This document shows positions 10,307-22,439 of a stretch of DNA of 64,000 bases, in pieces (positions within the stretch are counted from its first letter, which is position 1; the number at the start of each line of letters is the position of its first letter). Source of the DNA: Smallanthus sonchifolius (taxonomy: Eukaryota; Streptophyta; Magnoliopsida; Asterales; Asteraceae); NCBI GenBank assembly GCA_023525975.1, contig CM042023.1, positions 17,285,501 to 17,349,500 of the forward strand. Reading direction: 5' to 3'. The notes under the pieces were generated by a model. That model searched no databases. It worked only from the letters and a program-made list of their open reading frames with translations, and was not told the DNA's origin. Both the position numbers and the translations under genes were made by a program.

Positions 10307-10523
10307 TGATAGTAAAACTTATCTTAACCGAAATTAGACACATTATAAGACCTCAAACCCGGGAGGCGTCACTTATCATCGGATTTACTCATCAACACAT
10401 AGCGCAAAAACATAAGACATTCACAATCACAGCGGAAACGATTTGAAGTTTTAACATACGCAGCGGAATAAATAACATGTTTTAAACATACTTGTCCGGT
10501 ACGAATTTAAACTTGTCTTAAAC
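10307..10523. other. Unassigned repeat-like DNA left of the Copia element
   Basis: Contains phrases such as cagcggaaacgatttgaag and acatacgcagcggaa that look like a dispersed repeat. It appears to continue at 15709 on the other side of the Copia insertion. No coding content. Confidence 0.4.
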
Positions 10524-10755
10524 TAATGGTATATAGGTATCAAACACTGAAGCGTAACCGGAAATTTGTTCTTGATATATAATTGGAATGCTTTTTAATG
10601 GCTTACAATAGAATCCTATTTATAAGACTAGAAATCATAATTATACCAGGAACCTAAACCGACTAAGGATGGGAAACTAACTCAAAACTCCCTTGGTTTG
10701 TAAGTACGACAATTTTAGTCCCTGTACTTACAAACCTTACAAGATTATACTAACA
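10524..10755 (-). repeat. 3' LTR of Copia element
   Basis: Partner of the LTR at 15482-15703, longer by an extra aactaactcaaaactc-type stretch near 10676. Confidence 0.9.
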
Positions 10756-12198
10756 ACCACCCCCGTAATCTTGTGACACCAATGAGACTTCTCATCTCAT
10801 TAAACTTCAGCCGTGCCAACGCTTTTGTAAGGATGTCTGTTTTTTGTAAATCTCCACTAACATGCTCCACCTTGATTTGTTCTCTCTCAATGCACTCTCG
10901 TATGAAATGGTATCTTGTATTTATGTGTTTGCTCCTACCGTGAAAGACCGGATTCTTCATCAATGCAATAGCCGATGAATTATCCACTTTCAAGTCACAA
11001 TTTCTTCATTTTCATCGGTCATCTCTAACAACAATCCTCGGAGCCATAAGGCTTGACAAGCAGTTGTTGTAGCAGCCATAAATTCCGCCTCGCAAGATGA
11101 CAACGCCACCGTCTCTTGTTTTTGTGAAACCCATGACACCAGTGATTTGCCATAGTAGAAAACAAATCCCGTTGTGCATCTACCATCATCTACGTCAACC
11201 GCGTGACTACTATCACTATAACCGAGCAAGGTGTGTGACCCACCTCTCAGATAAACCAAACCGGAATCGAGTGAGCCTTTCAAATAACGAAGAATGTGCT
11301 TCACGGCTTGTGCATGATTCTGAGTGGGAGTTTGCATGAACAGGCTCATGTATCCTACCGAGTAACTCAAATCGGGTCGTGTATGAGTCAAGTACCGTAA
11401 GCTTCCAATTATCTTTCTATACCCGGTCGGGTCAGTTTCGGGTCCTTCATCATTCTTTGATAGTTTCAAACCCGCATACATTGGAAACTGAGTGGAATTG
11501 CAATCCCAAAAACTTGCCTCTTTTAGAATCTTCGTTGCATACCCACTTTGCTTTAGCGTTATCCCATGGTCATCTTGTTTAACTTCGATTCCCAAGTAAT
11601 AGTGTAGTAAACCGAGGTCACTCATCTCGAACCGGGATTCCATTTGTTTCTTGAAAGTTGCTATTTCTTGCACACTTGTACCCGTAACTATCAAATCATC
11701 CACATACACACCTACAAGCAATAGGCGTTGGTTTGATTCCCTCTTGTAAACGGCTTGTTCTTGCTTACATCGAGTGAAACCAAGTTCCTTTAGCGAACCG
11801 TCAAGCTTGATGTTCCACGCCCTTGGAGCTTGGCGTAAACCATACAAAACTTTCACCAACTTGTACACTTTACTTTTTTGACCCTTTTTTACAAACCCGT
11901 CAGGTTGTTGAACATAGACCTCCTCCTTTAAATCTCCATGAAGGAAAGCTGACTTTACATCCAAGTGATGTACCTCCCAACCCCCGGTTAGCTACTAGGT
12001 CAAGCAGGAGCCTTACAGTTTCCATTCTTCGAAATCAATCCCATGTTTTTTAACATAACCTTTAGCGACTAGTCGGGCTTTAAACTTTGTTACCACGCCG
12101 GTTGCATCTTTCTTTACTTTAAACACCCACTTTAACCCGATTGGTTTTAAATTGGGTGGCGGATCTACCAACTTCCATGTCTTGTTTTTTTCAGTCAA
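10745..12198 (-). pseudogene. pol: Copia reverse transcriptase and RNase H
   Basis: RT begins with GLKWVFKVKKDATG near 12120, continues past a break near 11965-12013 with MDVKSAFLHGDLKEEVYV, and has LYGLRQAPRAW and the catalytic YVDDLIVTG near 11690. RNase H includes the CEAEFMAA block near 11080 and DNSSAIALMKNPVFHGRSKH near 10950, after a frameshift around 10990. The domain order and motifs are unambiguous Copia. At least two frame changes in this part make it inactive. Confidence 0.92.
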
Positions 12199-12573
12199 TG
12201 CTATTTCACTTTCCTTTGCTAACCGCCAATGCTTTTCTTTGTTGCTTCTTGAAAGTTTGGTGGTTCGTCATCGAATGATAGTAACAAATTTACCTCTTAC
12301 GTTTTCGGGTCTTGGTTTATGGAACTTGATACACCTTTTACAATAAAGTTGGTTAATTTCTTTGGCAATTCTTTTTTCGACTAGAGCGTCGTAGCTGTGC
12401 CGGAACAGCTTGATCATGGCCTGGTGGTTCTGTTGAGACAGAGACTTGACCCGTGTCGCTGTTAGAGCTGCTGTTAGCGGCTGTTTCAGCAGCAGTTTGC
12501 TGCTGTTGGGCTTTAGGCTCATCAAAGTCTTCGTCACTGCTGAATTCGCCACCCAAGGGGCTGTTTGGGTAGG

Positions 12574-14167
12574 TTAGTTCAGGAAATTTATTTGGGCTGC
12601 TCCTGTATCGTTTGTTGTTGGACTGGGAGTGGTTTGGGATCCAGTTTCGATAATAAACTTAGTGTATTCTGGACTTGGTTCGGCTTCTCTTGTATCCTTT
12701 GTTTCGAGTTGCTTCCACGTGAACCCTTTTCTTTCATCGAATGTAACATCTCGAGTCACATGAATTTGCCTTTTGACCGGATCGAGCATACGATACGCTT
12801 TTGCACTTGGTTGTGAACCCAAGTGTATCATGGGAATGCTTCGGTCATCAAGTTTCTTTTGACCGTGCCAGGTGTCATCACATGTCCCAAACAACCAAAA
12901 ACTTTCACGTGTGAAAGATTCGGTTTTCTTCCTTTGAAGCTTTCATAAGGGGTCAAGTCTTTCAAGGCTTTCGTTGGTGACCGATTTAGTAAATAAACCG
13001 AGTGATGAACCGTTTCTCCCCATAGATTTTGTGGTAGTGACATAGCTTTCAACATACTTCTTGTTGCCCCCAATATGGTTCTATTCCTTCTCTCTACCAC
13101 TCCGTTTTGTTGAGGAGTGTAGGGAGCCGTGAATTGATGAACCACCCCTTTGATTCCAGAAAATCCGACAACACATGTGATGTAAACTCTCCCCCGTTGT
13201 CGGATCGTATAGCTTTAACTTCTTTCCCGTCTCGTTTTCTACTCTTGTCACGAAATCAATGAGATGTTTCGCTACTTCGTCTTTGGTCTTCATTGTGAAT
13301 ACCCACATATAGCGGGTATGATCGTCGACGACTAGTAGAAAGTATTGATTACCTCCATGTGTCTTTGGAGTAATCGGTCCACACACATCGGCATATATCA
13401 ACTCGAGGGGTGTCTTAGCTCGATAGAGGGAATCCTTCGGGAATGAGCTTCTTGTTTGTTTTCCTACCATGCATGAGTCACATACTTGGGTTGGGTGCTT
13501 TATTTCGGGTAACCCAATTGCTAGCTTTGAGAGACTCTTAAGGGCATCAAAATTTAGATGCCCTAACCGTGCATGCCAAACCCATGTTTCATCTTTTAGG
13601 TTGACCTGTAACAAACTGGAGATGCAACTTGTAAGTTAATCTTATAGACACGATTAGGTGATCGGGGTACCTTCATTAGCAAAGTTCCGTCTTGCTCGAA
13701 CATCCAAAGAATACCATGTTGGATGGCTATCTTACACCCGCCTTCATCTAATTGCCCAAGACTTATGATATTGCTCTTGAGTGATGGTATGTAATAAACA
13801 TCATTCAAGACTCTTTGTTCTCCCGCCTTTCCTTCTAGAACTATCATGCCACGCCTTTGATCTTGACGCATGAACCCTCACCAAAACTTACTTTACCTAT
13901 GGTGTTATGATTGAGTTTTGAAAACCATTCCGGGTTACCCGTCATATGATTGCTAGCTCCATTATCAAGTATCCATGTATTGTTTTCACATGGGGTAGTA
14001 GCATACTTTTGAGGATCCACCCGGTCTTCTTTCAAGAACACCACTTCTTCTCTTGCTTCGATAATCATGTGTAGAACCGGTCCTTCCCCTTGAGCGAGAT
14101 TACTCTCACCATTCTTTTCTTTCTTTCGTGTAGGACAAAATTGAGGCAAAGTGTCCTTGTTCATCAC
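12574..14167 (-). pseudogene. pol: Copia protease and integrase, broken into several frames
   Basis: Segments change frame at least four times (14167, 13871, 13614, 13145, 12894). The protease motif is WILDNGASNHMTG near 13950: the usual D-S/T-G catalytic triplet reads D-N-G here. The GAG-pre-integrase zinc motif follows near 13450-13600 (WHARLGHLNFDALKSL, with C-x2-C in VCDSCMVGK). The integrase core shows LIYADVCGPI and VDDHTRYMWVF near 13300-13400, and QNGVVERRNRTI near 13100 carries the catalytic glutamate. A short low-complexity Q/S-rich linker ending RRSSRKK is at 12353-12556. Confidence 0.88.
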
Positions 14168-15020
14168 ACCTAAAACACTTTACCTTATAACGATCTTTCT
14201 TTTGGTGTGGCTCGCTCTTCTTATCCTTGTCTTTATTCCCGGTTTTACCCCGACCCTTTCCTTGTCCGACTTGACTAGACTCGGCCGTGGACTTCCCCTT
14301 TTGGTTGGATTTTGCCTTCCATTCATCGTAGGTGTATAGTAGTTGATTGTGCTTACAGGTTGGTAAGTTTTCTTCACCTCCAAGTCGTTCTTCAAACGCC
14401 TTTAACCGACCCACCGCTTCTTGAAAGGACATGGTTTTCAAATCAGCAAATTGTTTAATGGTTGCAACAATTTCCAAATACCGTTTTCTTGGAACCGAAA
14501 TCATAAGTTTCTTCACTAAGTCCTTCTCTTCATATACCTTCCCAAGATTGCTTGCTTTCGAAGCCACTTGACTTAACTTGGAAGTAAAGTCATCAAGTGA
14601 GTATGTATCCTTCATCTTGAGCGATTCGAACTCGTATTGAAGAGATTCGAGTCGGGCTTCTCGAACACGTTCAACCCCTAGATAGCTAGTCTTCAATGCA
14701 TCCCATATCTCTTTAGCGGTGGCCAGGTGAGCCACTTGCATCACCATCTCCTCCGACATTGCTTGATAGAGGTACACGATAGCCATGCCGTTTTTCTTTG
14801 GGTCGACAGCAGTTCCTTCAACCAGTTCGATAGTTTCCAAGAGACCTTGTACTCGGAAAATAGCCCTGAGTTTCACCGTCCAAATCACATAATTTGTGGC
14901 TGTGAGAACCGAGCACTGAATCGGAAGAGAACCCGGTTCTTTTGAAACAACAATCTGAGTCTTCGGGTCACCCATGTTCTTCTTGCGGCTATACGTTAAA
15001 GGTGTTTTGGGTTCAATCAA
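14103..15020 (-). pseudogene. gag: Copia gag, frameshifted at the zinc knuckle
   Basis: About 304 codons. The N-terminal TNYVIWTVKLRAIFRVQGL and later blocks such as WDALKTSYLG are typical of the UBN2-type Gag of plant Copia elements. The zinc knuckle CFRCDEQGHFAS starts correctly (C-x2-C-x4-H) but the frame shifts before the last cysteine. Gag packages element RNA. This one cannot fuse to the downstream polyprotein without a frameshift repair. Confidence 0.85.
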
Positions 15021-15467
15021 GAACCAACCAATAGATCGCTGCCTTGGATGGGATATTGGTAATCACAGAAACTTGCTATTTTAATTCTTGATTAAATGAG
15101 AAACCCGTAAACCCGTCGCCGAATAATCTGATCAGTTTCTTTGATCAAGAATATCGGCCGGACTTCTTGCTCTCGTTTAATCCTTGCCAATAGTTACCTT
15201 CTTGCTTGATAGCCTCGTTCACCTTTTGATTCAACCTTCTCACTTACGTAATATGATTTTCTACCGAATTAAAAGATTCACGTAAAAAATTTCCGCACAA
15301 CTGATTAGGATGATCACCCAGAAAACGTGAGGCTTAAGGTTCTTGATTCGCCGAGACCGTAAAACCCGTTGCAGAAATTGTTTGATCTTTTCCTTTGATC
15401 TCACTCTACTGCCGGACTTTCTTGCTCTTCGAATGCCACACCGTCACCTCCCTTGATCTACCTTAAA

Positions 15468-15479
15468 GCTCTGATACCA
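15468..15479 (-). promoter_or_regulatory. Primer-binding site of the Copia element
   Basis: The minus strand reads TGGTATCAGAGC, an exact 12-base match to the 3' end of plant initiator-Met tRNA, two bases from the LTR. Confidence 0.93.
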
Positions 15480-15481
15480 AT

Positions 15482-15703
15482 TAATGGTATATAGGCATCA
15501 AACACTAAAGCGTAAACGGAAACTTGTTCTTGATATATAATTGAAATGCTTTTTAATGGCTTACAATAGAATCCTATTTATAAAACTAGAAATCATAATT
15601 ATACCAGGAACATAAACCGACTAAGGATGGGAAAACCCCCCTGGTTTGTAAGTACGACAATTTTAGTCCCTGTACTTACAAACCTTACAAGATTATACTA
15701 ACA
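15482..15703 (-). repeat. 5' LTR of Copia element
   Basis: On the minus strand it begins TGTTAGTATAATCTTG. It differs from the other LTR by about eight substitutions and a roughly 10-bp deletion near 15636. Confidence 0.9.
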
Positions 15704-15873
15704 TAAACATCATAACTTTTTTTTTTCAAATTACATTTTCGAGAAAAAGTTAGTTCAAATTTAATTACACAAAGCACTTAATTTACTGACGTCGATTAAA
15801 AAATGGCGGAAAAATATTACTCGCCACTTTTGGAGAGCACTAATTGCTACAGCAGTTGAAGTTGGGGGAGAGA

Positions 15874-17996
15874 ATGGGTTCATGGAATTCAATGGAGCTC
15901 AAGGTGTTATCAACTGTTTTCGGATGGATTGCTTTTTGCGCCTGGTCGATCAGCTTCTATCCGCAGGTCGTTTTGAATTTCAACACAAAAAGGTAATCAT
16001 ACTTCAATTTCAGTTTTAGAACAGATTCTATGGAACTTAATTTGATTTCCAACCGAATTTCACGAATTGGGGATTGGAAATTGCAGCGTGGTGGGCCTGA
16101 ATTTCGATTTTGTTGTACTGAACTTGACCAAGCACTCGTCTTATCTCATATACAATGCATCGGTCTTCTTTAGCTCTGCAGTTCAAACTCAGTACCACAA
16201 GAAATATGGCTTCAAACAGGTTCAATTTGTTTCCCCGATACATGGTTCGGACCATGTGGAACTGCTTTATCTTTTGGTGTGAATTTGTAATGCTAACGAA
16301 ATATGAAGCTTGGAATAAGTAAAATATAAGTAAATGAATCAACTAATGAGATTTTTAAAAGAAATAAAAAAAAATTTGAAATCCGGTAAGGTTAACCATA
16401 GTGGAGGCGGTTTAAAAGTACTTAACCAGAACGTCATGTAGCCGGTTTCTCTGTCCGACTAATTCATAGAGGAGTGAAAAAAAGCGCATACGCATAAAGT
16501 CATAAACACCTTTATTCATCCAAAAACTGGTCATCGTTATGATTTTCTGATTATTTAGGGTCAAAATATAAGATTTGGGTAATAGCCATTAAAATATTTA
16601 AACTATTAATCATTGGTCTATGTTCATCTCTTTTTTCCTATATACAGATTATACCGGTAGCTGCAAATGATGTTGCTTTCTCTAGTCATGCCGTTCTGCT
16701 AACCGCATTTACCTTGTTCCAGATCACCATTTATGATGTAAGTATAATATAATCATCTGAACTATATACTATAATACTAGATTACTCAAAAGACATATAT
16801 CAAATGTGTTTTCAGACCATACTTTGAGGTACAGAACTTTTAATAAAGAGACCATGTTCATGGTTATTTTATTTGTTTATGCAGCGTGGAACTCAAAAGG
16901 TCTCGAGGATTACTATGGCCATAGTTTTGGTAGCATGGACGACTGTTGCTATTTGTGTTTTTATAGCCATTCCGAAACATTCTTGGTTGTGGCTCGTCTC
17001 CTGCTTTAAGTAAGATTCATCTCCTGTAATCATTATGTTTTTGTATGCTTAAAGATTTTGTTCAAGATGAAGCCTAACACTACATTTTTTGATGTTAATG
17101 GCAGCATGTTGCAGGTTTCCATGACTGTCATCAAGTACATACCCCAGGTATGGTTTTTTTTTTCACATGTATTATTTCTAGTTAGAGGTGGCAAGACAGA
17201 CGGGTCAGTCGAATTGAGTTGTGGAATCGGGTCGATCCAAAAGCACTTTTTTCCTATTTCTTACAATTTTTAATACATGATTAGTGTGTTAAATATTATT
17301 ACAAAAACAAAAGTATTACAAAATAATTATCTAAGTATTTGAATAAAACTATTTAAGAAGTTGCATGCAGTAATAATAATTTATTATTTGCCCTGTTTGA
17401 GATAAGAAAAAAAGACCCAAATGAGTCAAAATTGCCACCGCTACTTATATTTAAGCACATATATATTTTCCAACTAAACTTTATGGATTCAGGCAATTAT
17501 GAACTTTAAAAGGAAGAGCACAATTGGGTTCAGCATTGGTAACATATTGCTTGATCTGCTTGGCGGGTTAACAAATTATGGTCAAATGGCGGTCCAATCT
17601 ATAGACCAACGTATGTTATATTTTTCTGTAAGTTCTATTTATCAAGGTGATATCATGAACTATGAACTAAGATGCTGTTTTCTCTTGTTGTGCAGATTCT
17701 TGGGTGAATTTCTATGGAAATATAGGCAAGACATTGCTTTCTTTGGTATGTATCATGTACCTCAACTCCTCAAGCATATCATATTACCATTTACCTATTG
17801 CTGAAGATGGAACCCAAAAAATAAAAAAATAAAAAATTATGAAGCATATCAGTTAATTCTTATTCTATGCATGCAGGTATCTATCTTCTTTGACTTGTTG
17901 TTTATCGTGCAACATTATTTGCTATATCCTGTGAAGAAAACCGAGAAATCTCCAAGTCCTGATCCAGGACTTATTATTTCATCACAAAATGTTTAA
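15874..17996 (+). CDS. Cystinosin homolog (PQ-loop lysosomal/vacuolar cystine transporter)
   Basis: Eight exons: 15874-15992, 16087-16219, 16648-16737, 16885-17009, 17105-17147, 17493-17610, 17696-17745, 17877-17996. All have GT-AG introns and compatible phases, giving 265 residues, the usual plant length. The protein has two PQ-loop repeats: SFYPQ at residues 27-31 and KYIPQ at 166-170. Further diagnostic blocks are LNLTKHSSYLIYN, IPVAANDVAFSSHAV and KRKSTIGFSIGNILLD. The family exports cystine from lysosome or vacuole with protons through seven membrane helices, and the hydrophobic pattern fits that. The start gives MGSWNSMELK, in line with plant homologs. The gene is intact. A Copia element ends 170 bp upstream, leaving little native promoter. 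It faces the gene at 18255-20627. Confidence 0.95.
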
Positions 17997-18254
17997 CATC
18001 ATTTCGCGAATGTGAAGCCTAGTATTTAGGAAAAAATGTTGCTGGTGAATCTTCTATTATTTGCATCTTAGTCTTTGTTTAACGCATACATATGTATATA
18101 AATATATGACAGTTTGGAAGTTGTTTGATGTTTCTTGATATTCACTATGTGCTACATTAATAGTTTTGAACTACAATGAACATGTAAACATGGCGCATTC
18201 TGCCTTGGGATATCTATAGGCCAATGCTGAATATTTGACTCATAGTTCCTGCTA

Positions 18255-20627
18255 CTAAGATACCTGGTTTTGATTGTTATTTTTCCAAAGTCTTCTAGAA
18301 GATGTCTTTTTCAATGAATATGTAGACGATGGAGTTGTTCTTCGTGGTGTGAGTGGTTTTGGATTCGCTTCAAGAATCTTCTCGGATGTTTCTCGTCCCT
18401 TGTAAAAGTCAGGCAATTGTAGAGCTTTAAAACAGAAGCTTTCACTCATTTTTCTGAATTCCGATTCTGCTATCTCCTGCAACACCACATGCTTTTACAA
18501 TTTTAGGAATCATAATCATAAAATGATAAATTCACATCGATTTTATGGAAGTGTGGAGGATTATAACCTTAAATTGAGCTTTCTGCTGCACTACATGTGC
18601 TTGCTTCTCATTGAATTTCTCTTCGAGCTTCTGAAAATGACATAAGAAATTAATTAACATATAGAAATTATGGCAATAAAGAAATGAATTTAATTTCTTG
18701 CCTGTTTTCTTCTTGCAGCTCTATCCTCTGTTTTCAACACAATGGAAGACGGTATAGTTGGAGATTTCATTTTGCTTCTATAAGCAGTCAACGAGTCTGA
18801 ACTGTTCAATAAAATTACAGATTTTCAATGAACATATAGACAATGCACACTATTTCTTACCTATATATATGTGTGTGTATATGTATGTATTCAAACTTAC
18901 ACTGCTGATAAAATGTGCCATTTCGGGCCAGTCGATTTGCTTCCAGCATCCGTAGGATGAACAAGTGTTTTCCTCCTTGAAGGTGTATAAAAATAGCATC
19001 AAGATTTAATTTCTGGAGAGCTATATTCTAATAAACATTTGAAATTTTATAAAACTTCCTTTACCTTCTATTCACTGAAAGTGTTGCCCCATTTACAAAT
19101 GCCTGTAACACGAACCAAAGATAATCTTAAGTTGCCTGAATTAGCAAATGACATAATAACATATACGATAAAAAGAACACCTTAGCAGCAGGGGTTTTCA
19201 TAGGCGTTACACTGCGTTTAGGAGTGGAATTAACACTCGGAGAATGTTTTGTACTTTGGGTTTTTCTGCAAGATTCTTCTACAAAACTAGAATTCATCAA
19301 CACCTTCAATGATTTTGGAGCTAATCTCCTTTTATCTGTGTAATCATTTGTAATAACATTTTTGGTTCTTGGAGTGCTGATGTTGTCTTTTCTGTGATGG
19401 ATGGAAGCCACCCATGAAGACCTTGCAGGTTTTTTCTTGATTATTGGTTGTGTAACCTCCTTTTTAGCGTTCGGTTTTGACTGTAACATAAAAGAATAGT
19501 CAAATTTTACCAATTTGGTCCATATAACCTTGGTTTTAAAAAGCGTTTGGCTCACCGATGCGTTTTAATCCTAAAAGCCAATGCGTGATGTGCGATGCGC
19601 GCACGTCACGTATGCAAGGCGTTTGTTATTAAAAAAATACTACAAAAATATTTATAGATAATATTTTAAATTGTTAGCTTTTAAACACTAAAATATAAGA
19701 TATTCTCATCATCCCTGGCAGATTTGTTCAATCCATGGTCTAACTTGTTCAAATACTCAAATCCATTGCTCAATCGACGTTCATATATGTTCAGTAGATT
19801 TGAAAAACTCAAACCTATTTCAATGGTCTAATTTGTTCAAAATACTAATCATCTGCATAATGTGTTGCATCAGAAAGCATCACGCATCAGGTTGCATCAC
19901 TTGCGCATCATGGAAACACATCGCATCAACCGCAGCGATATGATCTCATCATGGCATCATGTGATGCGCGCATTTTAAAACCAAGGTATGACCAAGACAA
20001 CGAAAACAATTGTTGTAATAAAAGTAGTACCTTTAATAAAGGTCTCTTTGTTTGAGACACCTCAAGATTCTTAATGTTTAGTGAGTCTGTATACTTAGTA
20101 TTCACATCTACCATGTTATTCTCACTTGTCAAATCAACAACCTTACTAGTAACTCGGTGGGCGTTGGTGGCAGCCGCCAACTTTTCTTGCTCTAGTAAGG
20201 CGGCTGCAGCGGCTTTTTGGGCGGCAATTTTCTTGTAATAAGCATCAAAGAAAGCCTTCTTCTCAGCAACAGATCCAGGCTGGGTGTAACTCTTGGCTTC
20301 CTCAACATAATGTTTTTTAGAAACATTTGACCATTTCTCACAGCCGGAAGTGATTGACCCTCCAAGAGCATGTACATGATTCCCCTGCATCATCTTAATC
20401 TGAAGAGGTTTGAGAGGGTGATTATGAAAGAAAGTAAACAAAAAAGATATGGTTTTCACTTTTCAGTGAAACTTCAACTCATTGGAGCATTTCATCGAAC
20501 AGGTGGTGCTCAAGGTTCATGAACATGAAATCATGGGAAGACTATGGCGAGTGGAATTGATAGCGAGACTTACTTGATTATTGGGTTCATGGGGTATGCT
20601 GGGAATGTCGTAAGCTGGTTCTTCCAT
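18255..20627 (-). CDS. TPX2-domain protein, WVD2-LIKE 7 type
   Basis: Eight exons on the minus strand: 20574-20627, 20031-20399, 19181-19480, 19065-19102, 18901-18975, 18702-18801, 18568-18630, 18255-18476, giving 406 residues with all phases consistent. Near the N-terminus QPGSVAEKKAFFDAYYKK is the conserved plant WDL signature. The C-terminal third has the TPX2 microtubule-binding region, with RAARRKQ at the end of exon 6, KLEEKFNEKQ in exon 7, and FRKMSESFCFKALQLPDFY (from residue 340) in exon 8. Such proteins bind and bundle microtubules, often in cell-elongation control. Intron 6 uses a GC donor (AG|GCAAGA). Intron 2 hosts a 460-bp MITE. The N-terminal exon is short and least certain. 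The 3' end is 258 bp from the convergent cystinosin-like stop. Confidence 0.92.
19527..19986. mobile_element. MITE in intron 2 of the WVD2-like gene
   Basis: About 460 bp with near-perfect terminal inverted repeats (ccttggttttaaaa on the left, ttttaaaaccaagg on the right). The ends are rich in gatgcg/cgcatc motifs. TA precedes (19525-19526) and follows (19987-19988), so a TA target duplication is possible, but the superfamily is not certain. It lies wholly inside the intron and leaves the splice sites intact. Confidence 0.7.
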
Positions 20628-20904
20628 GCCTAAATAAGACAAATCCACAGTAGAAAAGAAGGCAGAAGAAGTTATATGGAAGATACGGGTTTTGTCACAA
20701 GTTCATTACTTTTGCTGCAATAATTTGAATTTGAAATGGAAAAAGCAGGCGTTACAGAAAAAGTACCTGGTGTTCATTCTTTTTCAAGCTTCTCTTTTGG
20801 GACCACTAGTTTAAATACAGCCGGTGAATCTTTCTAAATGTTTTTTTAATAATTTATTTATTGACTTTTGATAAAAATAAGTTTATAAAACGTGGGCTTT
20901 ATAG
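20628..20904. other. 5' flank of the WVD2-like gene
   Basis: Holds the likely 5' untranslated region and promoter of the minus-strand gene ending at 20627. No clear TATA box seen. No other gene. Confidence 0.4.
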
Positions 20905-21080
20905 GAAATGTTAAGGTTCCTGCTTTGTGACCTTGAGGTCATAGGTTTGAGTCTTGAGAAACAACCTTCCACACAAAGTGTAAGGTAAGGTTGTGTACAT
21001 CAGTTCGCGAAACGATCCGGCCCCTCCCCAGACCTTACGCAAATGCAGGAGCTAAGTCAAGCACAGTACGCCCTTTTTTT
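20905..21080 (+). mobile_element. tRNA-derived SINE
   Basis: Starts with a tRNA-like head: a Pol III B-box-like GGTTTGAGTCTTGAG is at about 20946. Then comes the 3' body shared by many plant SINEs (gtaaggttgtgtacatcag, gatccggcccctccccagac) and a T-run (ccctttttttg) at the end. The edges are approximate and I did not find a clear target duplication. Confidence 0.75.
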
Positions 21081-21773
21081 GGGTAAAAGTAATAATTAGA
21101 GTAAATTTTAAGGTGAAATATTAGTTTTCGTTTCTACTTTTTATAAACTACTATCATGTTCTCTAATGCTAATCTTAAACTTCACTCCTACAAGGAACTG
21201 AGAATCACTACAGATGATTGCGGACAAGCCAATAAAATTGAAGAGGATGGATTTGGTTCAATTTATAGGCTATGTATGTGTAATTTTGATTTGTAAGCAC
21301 ATATATTTACTAATTATTCAGTTTGTTATCGTTATTTATTTGTAACATTATTGTAATCTTTAAGGAAGAATAAGGCATGAAAAAAATGATGTTATAAACT
21401 ATAAAGGTTCTTTCTGCTGAAGCACAAGGAGCCTAGAGTTTTTAACCGTAACCAAAGGTGACCGGAGATGAGAGGAGTAAAATGGTCATTTTAACTAGAG
21501 GGGTAAAATGATATTTTAAAAAACCCAACTTCTAGAATAGAAGAACATCCATTCTATAGACCAAAATGGTGATGACCGAGAAAACAGTAGAGACAGTTAT
21601 AGTAATTTATGCAAAGTAGGGATGAAAGGTGAAATTTTGCCTTAGCACAGGGACCATCTGTGTAATTTACTAATAATAGTTAGGTCATGTTAATAGTCGT
21701 TTTCTTGGTGTGTATAAATTTTTCAAAATAAATTATTATAATTCAAGGATAAATGAGTACAATACTCAAATCT
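21081..21773. other. Intergenic AT-rich DNA
   Basis: No gene, RNA or terminal repeat recognised. Confidence 0.5.
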
Positions 21774-22190
21774 GATTCACGTATTATTGATATGGTAAGA
21801 TAGAAACATTTTAGTGATATGCGAGTATAAACACACTCTTTCGCGTATCGTTTATTATATGCAGATAAAAACTCAACTTTACGGACTGATGAGCATAAAA
21901 GTGGATCCTTAAATATGATTTGTGTATCATTTATTATGAGTAGACGAAAGTACGTTTTTTAGAATTGTGTGAGTATAAAAGTAGATATTTGAAACTGATT
22001 TGTGTAGCATTCATTACTAGCATACATAAAGATATATTTTAAGAATACACGAGTATAAAAAGTAGTTACTCGAATCCGATTGGTGTATCATTTAATTTTG
22101 GTATATTTTTTTGCACTATAATTGAATGAAACTCAATTACAAGATTCAAAGTAGATACCCGAGCAAGCAGTCGCGTATCTCATTGGTATA
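21774..22190. repeat. Degenerate tandem repeat, about 70-90 bp units
   Basis: About five diverged units, each starting like gatttgtgtatcatttatta and containing a conserved gagtataaaagtag block. Units 3 and 4 (about 80 and 81 bp) are the clearest. Confidence 0.65.
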
Positions 22191-22224
22191 TATGCATATT
22201 TGTTCTGACATTCTACGTAGATAT

Positions 22225-22386
22225 TGTTGGAGCAATTGGATCAAAACAAACACACGATGATTTTGTGGAGCTCTCCAAGACACTAACTCCTAATTAGACT
22301 CAAACTAGGAACCAATACTAGATAAACATAAACTCTAATTAATAAAATAGATCCTTTATTTTCTCTATTTCAGATTAACGTCATCA
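22225..22386 (-). repeat. 3' LTR with internal deletion
   Basis: 162 bp. Both termini match the LTR at 26594-26873, but the middle (from the partner's ctcttttttattaattg to attaaataaa) is missing. Confidence 0.88.
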
Positions 22387-22439
22387 TTCTCCCCCTTAAT
22401 CTTGAATATAGTCCATGTCTAATATCACATTAACGCAGG

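Larger units (their letters stand above)
10524..15703 (-). mobile_element. Copia LTR retrotransposon, full length, inactivated
   Basis: LTRs at 10524-10755 and 15482-15703 are the same length class and close in sequence. The flanks carry TAAAC (10519-10523 and 15704-15708) as a perfect 5-bp target duplication. Using that duplication the LTRs run from TGTTAGTATAATC to ATACCATTA, so the final CA is altered or the edge is 3 bp off. The order on the minus strand is gag, protease, integrase, reverse transcriptase, RNase H, which is the Copia order. Many frameshifts make it non-functional. The right end lies 170 bp upstream of the cystinosin-like start codon, with the element transcribed away from that gene. 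Confidence 0.93.

Noticed and set aside
12565..12816. 83-codon plus-strand frame
   Set aside because: Antisense to the Copia integrase-RT linker.
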